In this document: in pieces, positions 45,121-53,203 of the stretch
Layout: each line of letters begins with the position of its first letter
How positions within the stretch are numbered: position 1 is the first letter of the stretch
Assembly: GCF_000212415.1 (NCBI RefSeq)
Contig: NC_015500.1
Span: 1,798,001 to 1,862,000, forward strand
Length of the DNA: 64,000 bases
From: Treponema brennaborense DSM 12168
GTDB lineage: Bacteria > Spirochaetota > Spirochaetia > Treponematales > Treponemataceae
Reading direction: 5' to 3'
Made by a program: the position numbers and the translations under genes
Notes under the pieces: model-generated
Seen by the model: the letters and a program-made list of their open reading frames with translations, nothing else
Told to the model about the DNA's origin: nothing
The model's database searches: none

Positions 45121-46032
45121 TTACCACAAACTCGTTTCGGACATTTTTTTGCTTATTTTATTTGAGCCGTATACCAAGAAAAATCCGATAATTGCGTTGA
45201 ACAACCCGACGGCGGTAGAAAGTCCGAAATTCTGCTGTTCCATACCCAATCGATATACGTACGTGCTGATAACGTCCGAGGTTGCGTACGTTGCAGGCTG
45301 ATACAGCAACAATACGATTTCAAAACTGACATTCAGCATACTTCCGATACGCAATATCAGCGTAATAATGATAGTCGGCATAATGGAAGGCAGCGTAATG
45401 TGCAGCAGCTGATGAAACTTATTCGCTCCGTCTATTTTGGCAGCTTCGTACAAAGACTCGTCAATTCCGCTGAGCGCCGCCAAATACAACAGCGCGTTAA
45501 ATCCGGTGTTTTTCCATATTCCCAAACCGGTAAAAATCGCCGGAAAATATTCGGGAATTGAAAGGAAATACCGCCGTTCCCCTCCGACGGCTTCAAGCAG
45601 CCGATTTACGATACCGGTCGTCGGGGAAAGCATGTTTATAAAAATACCGCAGGCAACGACGATCGCCACAAAATAAGGCAAAAAGGCTGCCGTCTGAACA
45701 AACGACCGGAACAATTTTCCGCGGACTTCATTCAGCAAAAGTGCAAAGAGAATTGCAAACGGAAAGGCAATCAGTAATCCCCATACGTTCAATATCAGCG
45801 TATTTTTCAGCGTTACGTAAAAATATGGGCTGGAAAGGAAATCCGCAAAATTCCGCAGTCCGATCCACGCACTTCCGGCAATACCTTTAAACAGATTGTA
45901 GTCCTGAAACGCAATTAATAAACCGGTCATCGGTTTATATTCAAAAACGACATACCAAAGAATAAAAGGCAGCCCTATCAGATAAAGCATCCGCTGATCG
46001 CTATCAAAAATCCGGCGACGATTCCGTTTCAT
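45121..46032 (-). CDS. Carbohydrate ABC transporter permease (LplB/MalF type)
   Basis: 303 residues with six predicted membrane helices. Family traits are LIGLPFILWYVVFEYKPM and LIAFQDYNLFKGI near the N-terminus and the EAA loop EAAKIDGANKFHQLLHITLPS. It is the partner of the LplC-type permease; such pairs import oligosaccharides such as digested polyuronates. First gene of the importer operon, with a predicted promoter upstream. Confidence 0.92.
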   Translation of the reverse strand: MKRNRRRIFDSDQRMLYLIGLPFILWYVVFEYKPMTGLLIAFQDYNLFKGIAGSAWIGLRNFADFLSSPYFYVTLKNTLILNVWGLLIAFPFAILFALLLNEVRGKLFRSFVQTAAFLPYFVAIVVACGIFINMLSPTTGIVNRLLEAVGGERRYFLSIPEYFPAIFTGLGIWKNTGFNALLYLAALSGIDESLYEAAKIDGANKFHQLLHITLPSIMPTIIITLILRIGSMLNVSFEIVLLLYQPATYATSDVISTYVYRLGMEQQNFGLSTAVGLFNAIIGFFLVYGSNKISKKMSETSLW

Positions 46033-46072
46033 ACCATAGTCCTTGTAAATCAGATTTTATGTTTCTGAAACC

Positions 46073-46100
46073 AGTCTATCAGCGTTTTGATAATTGACAA
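46073..46100 (-). promoter_or_regulatory. Sigma-70-like promoter of the importer operon
   Basis: Minus strand TTGTCA (46100-46095), 16-bp spacer, TAGACT (46078-46073). Predicted leader about 35 nt to the first permease ATG. Confidence 0.5.
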
Positions 46101-46158
46101 GAAGTATTTTTTTTGAAAAACCCGTGATTCTTTTACTTTCCGGACGTTTCGATCTAAA

Positions 46159-47004
46159 TCAGAGGGAATTCAGCCGTTTCCGGTATCGGAACGGAGTGGT
46201 TGCAGTATGTTTTTTAAAAGTCCTGATAAAATGATTTACGTCCATAAAGCCTACCCGTTCGCAGATACCGGTAATCGGCAAATCCGTACAGCAAAGAAGG
46301 TTTTTTGCTTCACTTACACGGACGGAAATGATATATTCCTTTAATCCCGATCCGGTCACTTCCTTGAACAGTCTAGTCATATGATATTTGCTTAATGAAC
46401 AGACACGGGAAAGCACATCGAGACACAGATCTCCGGCAAGATTTTCGGCTATATAATTATATAAAAGCAGCACGCACCGTTTACGATCTGAATCGCACGA
46501 TGTAAACAAATCTTTATTTTCCCTGTATAAAAGCAGCAAAATACCGTTCAGAAGCACCGCCGCCTGCGTATCCCACAAATCGTCCTGTTTTTCGAATTCG
46601 CGCAGCAATTCGCTGAAAAACAACGTAACCGCCGATTTCCTATGACTGCCGAACGTATATGCGGGAATTATATGCATATTTTTATTGATAAAAATCGAAT
46701 GTAACCGAGGATTTTTTACGGCATCGGCAAGCAATGATTCCGATATCAGGCAAACGTACCTGGTACACTCGGGTGAAACGTGATAAACGCAATGATCTTC
46801 CGCCATATTGAGAAAAAAAATGGTACCTTCGCACGCCGTAAAATGTTTTCCGGCAATTTCAAACGTAATATGCCCTGACAATATGTAAAAAAATTCATAT
46901 TGAAAGTGAGAATGATGCTCAAAAACACGGGATCCGCCGCCTTTTTTCAATGAAATGGAAAAATGATCCCGATTTGAAAAAAGAGTCGTTTCGTCAATAC
47001 ACAT
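46159..47004 (-). CDS. AraC-family regulator with cupin sensor domain
   Basis: 281 residues from ATG 47004. N-terminal cupin (FEHHSHFQYEFFYILSGHITFEIAGKHFTACEGTIFFL pattern) binds a small effector. The C-terminal double helix-turn-helix has YNYIAENLAGDLCLDVLSRVCSLSKYHMTRLFKEVTG and CERVGFMDVNHFIRTFKKHTATTPFRYR. It lies between the importer operon (126 bp) and the divergent redox operon (about 160 bp), so either is a likely target. An upstream in-frame ATG at 47067 is possible; the chosen start has GAGGTG within reach and begins closer to the family N-terminus. Confidence 0.85.
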   Translation of the reverse strand: MCIDETTLFSNRDHFSISLKKGGGSRVFEHHSHFQYEFFYILSGHITFEIAGKHFTACEGTIFFLNMAEDHCVYHVSPECTRYVCLISESLLADAVKNPRLHSIFINKNMHIIPAYTFGSHRKSAVTLFFSELLREFEKQDDLWDTQAAVLLNGILLLLYRENKDLFTSCDSDRKRCVLLLYNYIAENLAGDLCLDVLSRVCSLSKYHMTRLFKEVTGSGLKEYIISVRVSEAKNLLCCTDLPITGICERVGFMDVNHFIRTFKKHTATTPFRYRKRLNSL

Positions 47005-47165
47005 ACGCTGCTTGCACCTCGATTTCCGAATCGCAAAAAAAACATATTTTCGCGCAAAAATCAACATAGATACGGAAGAATTTATATCTTATCATGAAAA
47101 CGAGCAGAACGGAAGCGCGTTTTTAAATAAGCGTTAATCAGTTCCGTTACTGACAAGGAATCATT

Positions 47166-48554
47166 ATGCCGCATCACCCGTTTAACTACACTTCGTTATC
47201 CGATTTAAAACATGATATTGCGGTTCGGAAACTCGCAATCGATTTGGATACTGATTTTTCTGTTTTTTCCCGCCGCGTACCGATCGGTCATACTGCCGCG
47301 CCGAATGCAATAGCGTCGCTTCCTATGGAAGGATGTGATTCTAATCCGGACGGATCTCCGAGCGAATCGGTATTCAGGCGATACCGGCGGATTGCACGCG
47401 GCGGCGCCGGTCTCATCTGGGCTGAAGCCAACGCCGTCGTTCCCGAAGGAAAGGCAAACGAACTGCAGCTGATGATTACCGATAAAAACTGGCAGTCGTT
47501 TCAAAAACTAATAGGCGAAATACACGCATCGGCCGCGCAGGCGTTTTCCGGCGAAAATCTCGCCAAAACGCATCGTCCGGTCGTCATTCTGCAACTGACC
47601 CATTCGGGTCGGTATGCGCGGCCGCACGGCCACACGCCGGCGCCGCTGGTACCGCAGCGGGATCCGCTTCTTGATCCGGTAAGCGGCGTCATATCGGACG
47701 CGGCAATTGTCAGCGATGAATATCTTGACAAACTTACCGATCGATATGTGAAATCGGCTTTGCTGGCAAAAAAAGCGGGATTCGACGGCGTAGATATAAA
47801 AGCGTGCCATCGATACTTGGTAAGCGAACTGCTGGCAGCCCATACCAGAGCCGGACCGTACGGCGGCGACTTTTCCAACAGAAGCAGATTCCTGCTGCAG
47901 ACGATTAAAGCCGTCAAAGCGGCGGCGGGAAACGATTTTATAATCGCCTCCAGATTTAATGTTTTTGACGCACATCCGTATCCGTACGGATTCGGCATTC
48001 AAAAAGACGACTGCATGCAATTCGACAGTACCGAACCGCTGCGGTTAGTGCAGGAAATGATACGTGCGGGAGTGCAACTGATAAGCAATTCGGAGGGAAA
48101 TCCCTATTATCGGTACCCGCAAATTACCCGGCCGTTCGACACTTCAAGCCAGGGAATTCCCGTACCGGAAGAACATCAACTGAAAAGTATCGAACGGCTG
48201 TTCGACTTTACCCGCCAGATACAGAACGCAGCGCGTTCCGTACCCGTCGTGGGAAACGGATATTCGTGGCTCAGACAGTTTCTGCCTTATGCGGGTGCGG
48301 CGAACCTGAAATCGGGCAGCTGCTCGTTCATGGGATTAGGACGCGAAATGTTCGCATACCCGCAAGCTCCGCGCGATATTATCGAACGCGGCGCGCTGGA
48401 TGCGGCACAATGCTGTATTACCTGCAGCTGCTGTACGCAAATCATGCGGGATCACGGCAAAACCGGCTGTGTAATAAAGGACAAAGAAATTTACGGTCCC
48501 ATGTACAAAAAATACAGAATTGAAGCGGAAAACCGCCGCAAGCAAAAGGATTGA
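47166..48554 (+). CDS. Old Yellow Enzyme-family FMN oxidoreductase with Fe-S cysteine cluster
   Basis: 462 residues. TIM-barrel NADH:flavin oxidoreductase: LTHSGRYARP (flavin-binding HSGR), LVPQRDP, GFDGVDIKACHRYLVSELLAAHTRAGPYGGDFSNRSRF (catalytic and substrate signature), and SCSFMGLGREMFAYPQAP. The C-terminal CITCSCCTQIMRDHGKTGC has the C-x2-C-x2-C-x11-C pattern close to the 4Fe-4S motif of 2,4-dienoyl-CoA reductase-type enzymes, but it lacks their long C-terminal FAD/NAD domain. It likely reduces an activated C=C bond. First gene of a plus-strand operon; AAGGA precedes the ATG. Confidence 0.85.
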   Translation: MPHHPFNYTSLSDLKHDIAVRKLAIDLDTDFSVFSRRVPIGHTAAPNAIASLPMEGCDSNPDGSPSESVFRRYRRIARGGAGLIWAEANAVVPEGKANELQLMITDKNWQSFQKLIGEIHASAAQAFSGENLAKTHRPVVILQLTHSGRYARPHGHTPAPLVPQRDPLLDPVSGVISDAAIVSDEYLDKLTDRYVKSALLAKKAGFDGVDIKACHRYLVSELLAAHTRAGPYGGDFSNRSRFLLQTIKAVKAAAGNDFIIASRFNVFDAHPYPYGFGIQKDDCMQFDSTEPLRLVQEMIRAGVQLISNSEGNPYYRYPQITRPFDTSSQGIPVPEEHQLKSIERLFDFTRQIQNAARSVPVVGNGYSWLRQFLPYAGAANLKSGSCSFMGLGREMFAYPQAPRDIIERGALDAAQCCITCSCCTQIMRDHGKTGCVIKDKEIYGPMYKKYRIEAENRRKQKD

Positions 48555-48558
48555 CAGT

Positions 48559-49356
48559 ATGCAAAAACGGACGGCTATCGTTACCGGCGCCAGCCGCGGT
48601 ATCGGCTATGAAATCGCCAAACAGCTCGGACAGGACGGTTATAACATCGTTGCAGTCGCAACCGGATCATATGAGCACCACAAAGATCGGCTGGACTGGT
48701 TTTCCCGGAACGGCATTCCCCTGCACTATGTTCAAGCACATATCGAAAACCGGAACGACAGGGAACGCATCGTTTCGGAAACGGTTTCCGTTTTCGGCGC
48801 CGTTCACGCACTGATAAACAACGCCGGTGTAGCGCCGCTTGAAAGAACTGATTTGCTTGAAATGGGCGAAGAAAGTTACGACCGAGTGCAAAATATCAAC
48901 ACCAAAGCAGTAATGTTTTTGACGCAAGCAGTCGCAAAACAAATGATAGCACAACCGTTCGAGCAGGCAGCATATCGGGAAAAAACCCAGACGGCAAAAA
49001 AAGGGGTAATCGTAAACATATCGTCCTGTTCTGCCGAAGTTTCATCCGTAACGAGGGGGGAATACTGCGTTTCAAAAGCGGGCATGAGCATGCTGACAAA
49101 ATTATATGCGGATCGATTGGCAAAAGAACGAATTCTCGTACACGAAGTTCGCCCCGGCGTAATCGCGACGGATATGACCGCCGCAGTGCAGGAAAAATAT
49201 GATACACTGATAGCACGGAATACGTTTCCCATTCCCCGCTGGGGAATGCCTGAAGAAGTTGCCGCCGTGGTAAGCGCGTTCTGCAGCGATAAATTCACCT
49301 ACACAACGGGCGACTATGTGAACGTCGACGGCGGATTCCATATCCTGCGGCTGTAA
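48559..49356 (+). CDS. Short-chain dehydrogenase/reductase
   Basis: 265 residues, classical SDR. NAD(P)-binding TGASRGIG (about 9-16), NNAGVA, NISSCSAE with catalytic Ser, YxxxK at Tyr 169/Lys 173 (GEYCVSKAG) and WGMPEEVAAVVSAFCSD near the C-terminus. ATG at 48559 is 4 bp after the OYE stop, with AGGA upstream. SDRs of this type include KduD-like enzymes that act on ketosugar acids from unsaturated uronates, but the sequence alone does not identify the substrate. Confidence 0.88.
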   Translation: MQKRTAIVTGASRGIGYEIAKQLGQDGYNIVAVATGSYEHHKDRLDWFSRNGIPLHYVQAHIENRNDRERIVSETVSVFGAVHALINNAGVAPLERTDLLEMGEESYDRVQNINTKAVMFLTQAVAKQMIAQPFEQAAYREKTQTAKKGVIVNISSCSAEVSSVTRGEYCVSKAGMSMLTKLYADRLAKERILVHEVRPGVIATDMTAAVQEKYDTLIARNTFPIPRWGMPEEVAAVVSAFCSDKFTYTTGDYVNVDGGFHILRL

Positions 49357-49381
49357 CCGATAAAAAAGGCAGTACAGAAAT

Positions 49382-51340
49382 ATGAAAACATACGATTATG
49401 ATACGATCGTCGTCGGTTCCGGATGCGCCGGCTTTAACGCGGCGGATTGGCTTTACGATCTCGGGCGGAAAAACATCCTCTTGATTACCGAAAACCGCAC
49501 GGCGGGAACTTCGCGCAATACCGGCAGCGACAAGCAGACGTATTATAAATTGTCGCTCGGTTCGGAACCGCCGGATTCCGTTGCCGATATGGCAAAAACG
49601 CTTTTCGGCGGACAGGGTGTAGACGGACCGATTGCCTATACCGAAGCGGCCTGTTCGGTTAAATCGTTTATGAAACTGGCAAATTTAGGGGTCGATTTTC
49701 CGGTAAACGAATACGGCGAATACGTCGGTTACAAAACGGATCATGATCCGGCAAAACGGGCAACGTCAGCCGGACCGCTCACTTCGAAATACATGACAGA
49801 AGTTCTGGAAAAAAATGTGCGCAACAAACGTATTCCTATCGAGGATCATACATTCGTCACCGGAATCGTCACGGAACGGAATACGCTGCGGGGGCTGCTT
49901 GCCCTGCGCCGTGCCGATACGGGAATTGAACCGGTCTATTTTAAAACAGCGCACGTCGTTTGGTGTACCGGCGGGCCTGCCGCCGTTTACCGCAACCGCG
50001 TATATCCTGCCGGACACAGCGGGATGAGCGGAATCGTATTCGCTGCCGGAGCGGCGGCAGTAAATTTGCAGGAATGGCAGTACGGACTCGGTTCCACTCA
50101 GTTTCGATGGAACGTATCAGGCAGCTACCAGCAAGTACTTCCCCGATACGTTTCAATCGGTGAAAACGGCGACGAATCGGAATTTCTTTTCAGTGAAGGA
50201 AGAAAACTCGGCATTTCTCCTGCCGAAATGCTTAACTACGTCTTTCTCAAAGGATACCAATGGCCGTTTGACAGCGCAAAAGCGTCGGCTTCTTCAGTAA
50301 TAGATCAACTTGTCTATCGGGAAACGACGGAAAAAAAACGGCGCGTATTTCTGGATTTTACCGCGAATCCGTCCGTTCTGCACGCAGATACCGACGGCGA
50401 ACGGGCATTCGGGCTGCTTGACCGCGAAGCTTATACGTACATGAAAAAGTCGGATATTCTGTTCGGTACGCCCGTGCAACGTCTGGCAAAAATGAATCCG
50501 CAGGCAATAGCCCTGTACCGAAGTCATCACATCGATTTATACACCGATAAATTGGAAATAGCCGTCTGCGCACAGCATCACAACGGCGGTATTCTGGTTG
50601 ACGAAAACTGGCAGACGACAATCAGCGGACTGTATGCTGCGGGCGAATGCGCAGGAACGTTCGGCGCATACCGCCCCGGCGGAGCTGCACTGAACGCTAC
50701 GCAAGTCGGTTCAATGCGCGCGGCACAGCATATCGCGTGGAATTTTGCGGAAAAACCGAAAACACCGTCTCCGCGAACGGAGGAGCTGTCCGATTGCGAA
50801 CGGCAGCAAATAGATACATTCATGCGGTTTGCAGCAGCGGCCCGTATCAAAGCCGCATCGGCCGAAACGGGCGGCGACGGAATCAAAACGCTGCGCGCCC
50901 GGCAGGCACATTTTCAGCAGCGCATGACGGACTGTGCCGCCCATATCAGATATCGGGACAAAATTACCGAACTTGAAAACGCAGTCGCTGCCGAATTGGA
51001 CGGCTTTTTCGAGCGATACGTGCCGGATTGCCGGCCGGAAGAACTCAAAGCGGTGTACCGATTTTACGATATGCTGCATTGTCAAGCGGCAATTCTGTCG
51101 GCAATGAAAAAGGCAATCGACGACTTCGGGTCGCGCGGCGGTTCAATTTCTTTTGCAGCAAAAACGGATGCACAGCCGCTTCCCGAACGGAACGGAACTC
51201 ACGGGAAACGCATTATCAGTAAACGCACGCAAAACACATCGTACGAAAGTATAACGGAAGAAGTCCGGCCGCTGCCGGCACCGGAAAACTGGTTTGAAAC
51301 GGTCTGGAACGAACACCTTACGAAAAGACAGCACCTATAA
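49382..51340 (+). CDS. FAD-dependent oxidoreductase, fumarate reductase/urocanate reductase-like
   Basis: 652 residues, soluble flavoprotein. N-terminal dinucleotide-binding TIVVGSGCAGFNAA (about 8-21), then substrate-loop-like regions. A second FAD signature is ISGLYAAGECAGTFGAYRPGGAALNATQVGS, typical of succinate dehydrogenase/fumarate reductase flavoprotein subunits; the long C-terminal helical part is as in SdhA. No Fe-S or membrane-anchor subunits are nearby, so it is probably a single-chain reductase or dehydrogenase. With the OYE it suggests redox chemistry on an alpha,beta-unsaturated acid. No signal peptide, so it is cytoplasmic. Confidence 0.82.
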   Translation: MKTYDYDTIVVGSGCAGFNAADWLYDLGRKNILLITENRTAGTSRNTGSDKQTYYKLSLGSEPPDSVADMAKTLFGGQGVDGPIAYTEAACSVKSFMKLANLGVDFPVNEYGEYVGYKTDHDPAKRATSAGPLTSKYMTEVLEKNVRNKRIPIEDHTFVTGIVTERNTLRGLLALRRADTGIEPVYFKTAHVVWCTGGPAAVYRNRVYPAGHSGMSGIVFAAGAAAVNLQEWQYGLGSTQFRWNVSGSYQQVLPRYVSIGENGDESEFLFSEGRKLGISPAEMLNYVFLKGYQWPFDSAKASASSVIDQLVYRETTEKKRRVFLDFTANPSVLHADTDGERAFGLLDREAYTYMKKSDILFGTPVQRLAKMNPQAIALYRSHHIDLYTDKLEIAVCAQHHNGGILVDENWQTTISGLYAAGECAGTFGAYRPGGAALNATQVGSMRAAQHIAWNFAEKPKTPSPRTEELSDCERQQIDTFMRFAAAARIKAASAETGGDGIKTLRARQAHFQQRMTDCAAHIRYRDKITELENAVAAELDGFFERYVPDCRPEELKAVYRFYDMLHCQAAILSAMKKAIDDFGSRGGSISFAAKTDAQPLPERNGTHGKRIISKRTQNTSYESITEEVRPLPAPENWFETVWNEHLTKRQHL

Positions 51341-51351
51341 GGAGAACTGAC

Positions 51352-52338
51352 ATGAACATATTATTCTTGACAAAAAAGGAAGATGAATATCAGCTGCACA
51401 ACTGCTTTACACCTGAACAACTTACCGCCGGCCGGATTGCCGATTATGAATCCGTTCGGGAATCCCCGCAGTCATACACTAAAACGACGCATATTTTTTC
51501 AACCTGGGGAATGCCGGTTTTGAGTGAAACGGATATTCAGCAGTATTTTCCGCAGCTGAAATACGTATTTTATGCCGCCGGCTCGGTGCAGTATTTTGCG
51601 CGTCCGTTTCTGGCACGGGGAGTCCGCATATTCAGCGCCTGGATGGCGAATGCCGTTCCGGTCGCAGAATTCACGGCTGCACAAATAATTCTTGCCAACA
51701 AGGGTTTTTTCCAATCCCACGACCGTTACGCAAAACAGGGGTTCAAAGCGTCTGTCGATTATACCCAATCTTTCGGCGGCAACTATGGAACTAAAGTCGG
51801 TTTTCTCGGCGGCGGTATGATCAGCCGGGAAACGATGAAGCTGCTGAAATCATACGATCTGGATCTGTACGTGTCGGCCCGTTTTTTGACCGACGAAGAC
51901 GCTGCCCTTCTGCGCGTACAGAAAACGACGACGGAATGGATTTTTGCAAACTGTCAGACCGTATCGAATCATTTGGCAAATACGGAAAAAACGCGGGAAG
52001 TTTTGAATTATGAACTGTTCCGAACCATGCTGCCGAACGCAACGTTTATCAATACCGGCCGCGGTGCTCAAGTATGCGCGGAAGATCTCGTTCGCGCAAT
52101 GCAAGAACAGCCGGCAAGAACGGCACTGCTCGACGTCACGGACCCGGACGAACCGCTGCCGCATCAGCATCCGTATCGGAGTTGTCCCAATATTTTCATC
52201 TCACCGCACCGGGCCGGATCTTTCGGCAGAGAAGTTTTGCGGCTCGGAAAATATATGTTCGACGAATTTCAGCGGATAACCGACGGAAAAGAACCGCGGT
52301 ATGAAGTTACGCTTTCTATGCTGGAAACGATGGCATAA
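51352..52338 (+). CDS. D-2-hydroxyacid dehydrogenase family protein
   Basis: 328 residues. Rossmann NAD-binding domain with GFLGGGMISRET (about 148-160). Catalytic Arg in INTGRGAQV, an acidic residue in LDVTDPDEPLP and His in SPHRAGSFG are the R-E/D-H triad of this family. The N-terminal part (LKYVFYAAGSVQYF) is the substrate domain. It would interconvert 2-keto and 2-hydroxy acids, which fits downstream steps of uronate breakdown. ATG at 51352 with AAGGAG 8 nt upstream; 11 bp after the flavoprotein gene. Confidence 0.87.
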   Translation: MNILFLTKKEDEYQLHNCFTPEQLTAGRIADYESVRESPQSYTKTTHIFSTWGMPVLSETDIQQYFPQLKYVFYAAGSVQYFARPFLARGVRIFSAWMANAVPVAEFTAAQIILANKGFFQSHDRYAKQGFKASVDYTQSFGGNYGTKVGFLGGGMISRETMKLLKSYDLDLYVSARFLTDEDAALLRVQKTTTEWIFANCQTVSNHLANTEKTREVLNYELFRTMLPNATFINTGRGAQVCAEDLVRAMQEQPARTALLDVTDPDEPLPHQHPYRSCPNIFISPHRAGSFGREVLRLGKYMFDEFQRITDGKEPRYEVTLSMLETMA

Positions 52339-52351
52339 TAATCGACGATTA

Positions 52352-52367
52352 CTGCCATTCGTGGCAG
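52352..52367 (+). other. Hairpin with TTCG loop in the redox operon
   Basis: CTGCCA-TTCG-TGGCAG, six perfect pairs, between the hydroxyacid dehydrogenase and TIM-barrel genes. No T-run follows, so it is more likely an mRNA processing or stability element than a terminator. Confidence 0.45.
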
Positions 52368-52397
52368 CCGCCGGTATGATATATTACAGGAGTAGCT

Positions 52398-53180
52398 ATG
52401 ACCGGACTGACATCCATTACATTCAGAACACTGACCGCAGACAAAATCATCAGTTTGTGCAGAAATGCCGGGGTAGACGGCATCGAATGGGGCGGCGACG
52501 TGCACGTACCGCCCGCGGCAACAGACGAAAAAGACGCCGTGTTAAAATCCGTAGCGCAGGCGCAATCGGTTGCAAAAAAAACAACCGAAGCCGGTTTGCG
52601 GATATTTTCTTACGGTTCGTATTACAAACTCGCAGCAAATCGTACGATACCGTTTGACCGGATATGGGCAAATACGCTTGCAGTTGCGGAAGCATTGCAC
52701 GCACCGATAATCCGCGTTTGGGCAGGTGAATACGGAAGCAAAGACGCACCGCCGAATTATAAGGCTCGGCTCGTCGATGAGCTAAAAAAAATAAGTCAAA
52801 TGGCTGCCGAAAAAAATATCAGTATCGGATTGGAATACCACCGGAAAACATTGACGGATACAAAAGAAAGCTGCCTTGAATTACTGCAAACGGTCAACAT
52901 GCCGAACGTATATACATATTGGCAGCCTAATCCGGATATCACCATGAATGAACAGCTGGCAGAAATAGCGCTATTACGGGATTATATTTGCATCGTCCAT
53001 TGTTTTAATTGGACGCCGGGTAATATCCGGCATCCGATGCATCCTGCAAAGAATGTGTGGAAACAATATTGGATGCAATTATCAAAACCCGATTGTCCGC
53101 TTTTAACCGAATTCGTACGTAATGACAAACCGCGGCAATTTATAGCCGACGCGCAAATTTTGAAGGAAATCACTTACTGA
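52398..53180 (+). CDS. Sugar phosphate isomerase/epimerase-like TIM-barrel protein
   Basis: 260 residues of the xylose isomerase-like TIM-barrel superfamily: CRNAGVDGIEWGGDVH, PIIRVWAGEYGSKDAP, NISIGLEYHRKTLTDT, YTYWQPNPD, IVHCFNWTP. Glu in GLEYH and the His residues are the probable metal ligands. Such proteins isomerise or epimerise sugars and sugar acids, but members also cleave or dehydrate; the substrate here is unknown. ATG at 52398 with AGGAG 6 nt upstream; precedes the membrane AraC gene by 23 bp. Confidence 0.82.
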   Translation: MTGLTSITFRTLTADKIISLCRNAGVDGIEWGGDVHVPPAATDEKDAVLKSVAQAQSVAKKTTEAGLRIFSYGSYYKLAANRTIPFDRIWANTLAVAEALHAPIIRVWAGEYGSKDAPPNYKARLVDELKKISQMAAEKNISIGLEYHRKTLTDTKESCLELLQTVNMPNVYTYWQPNPDITMNEQLAEIALLRDYICIVHCFNWTPGNIRHPMHPAKNVWKQYWMQLSKPDCPLLTEFVRNDKPRQFIADAQILKEITY

Positions 53181-53203
53181 CAGTATCATTCGGAGCATTC
53201 AGC

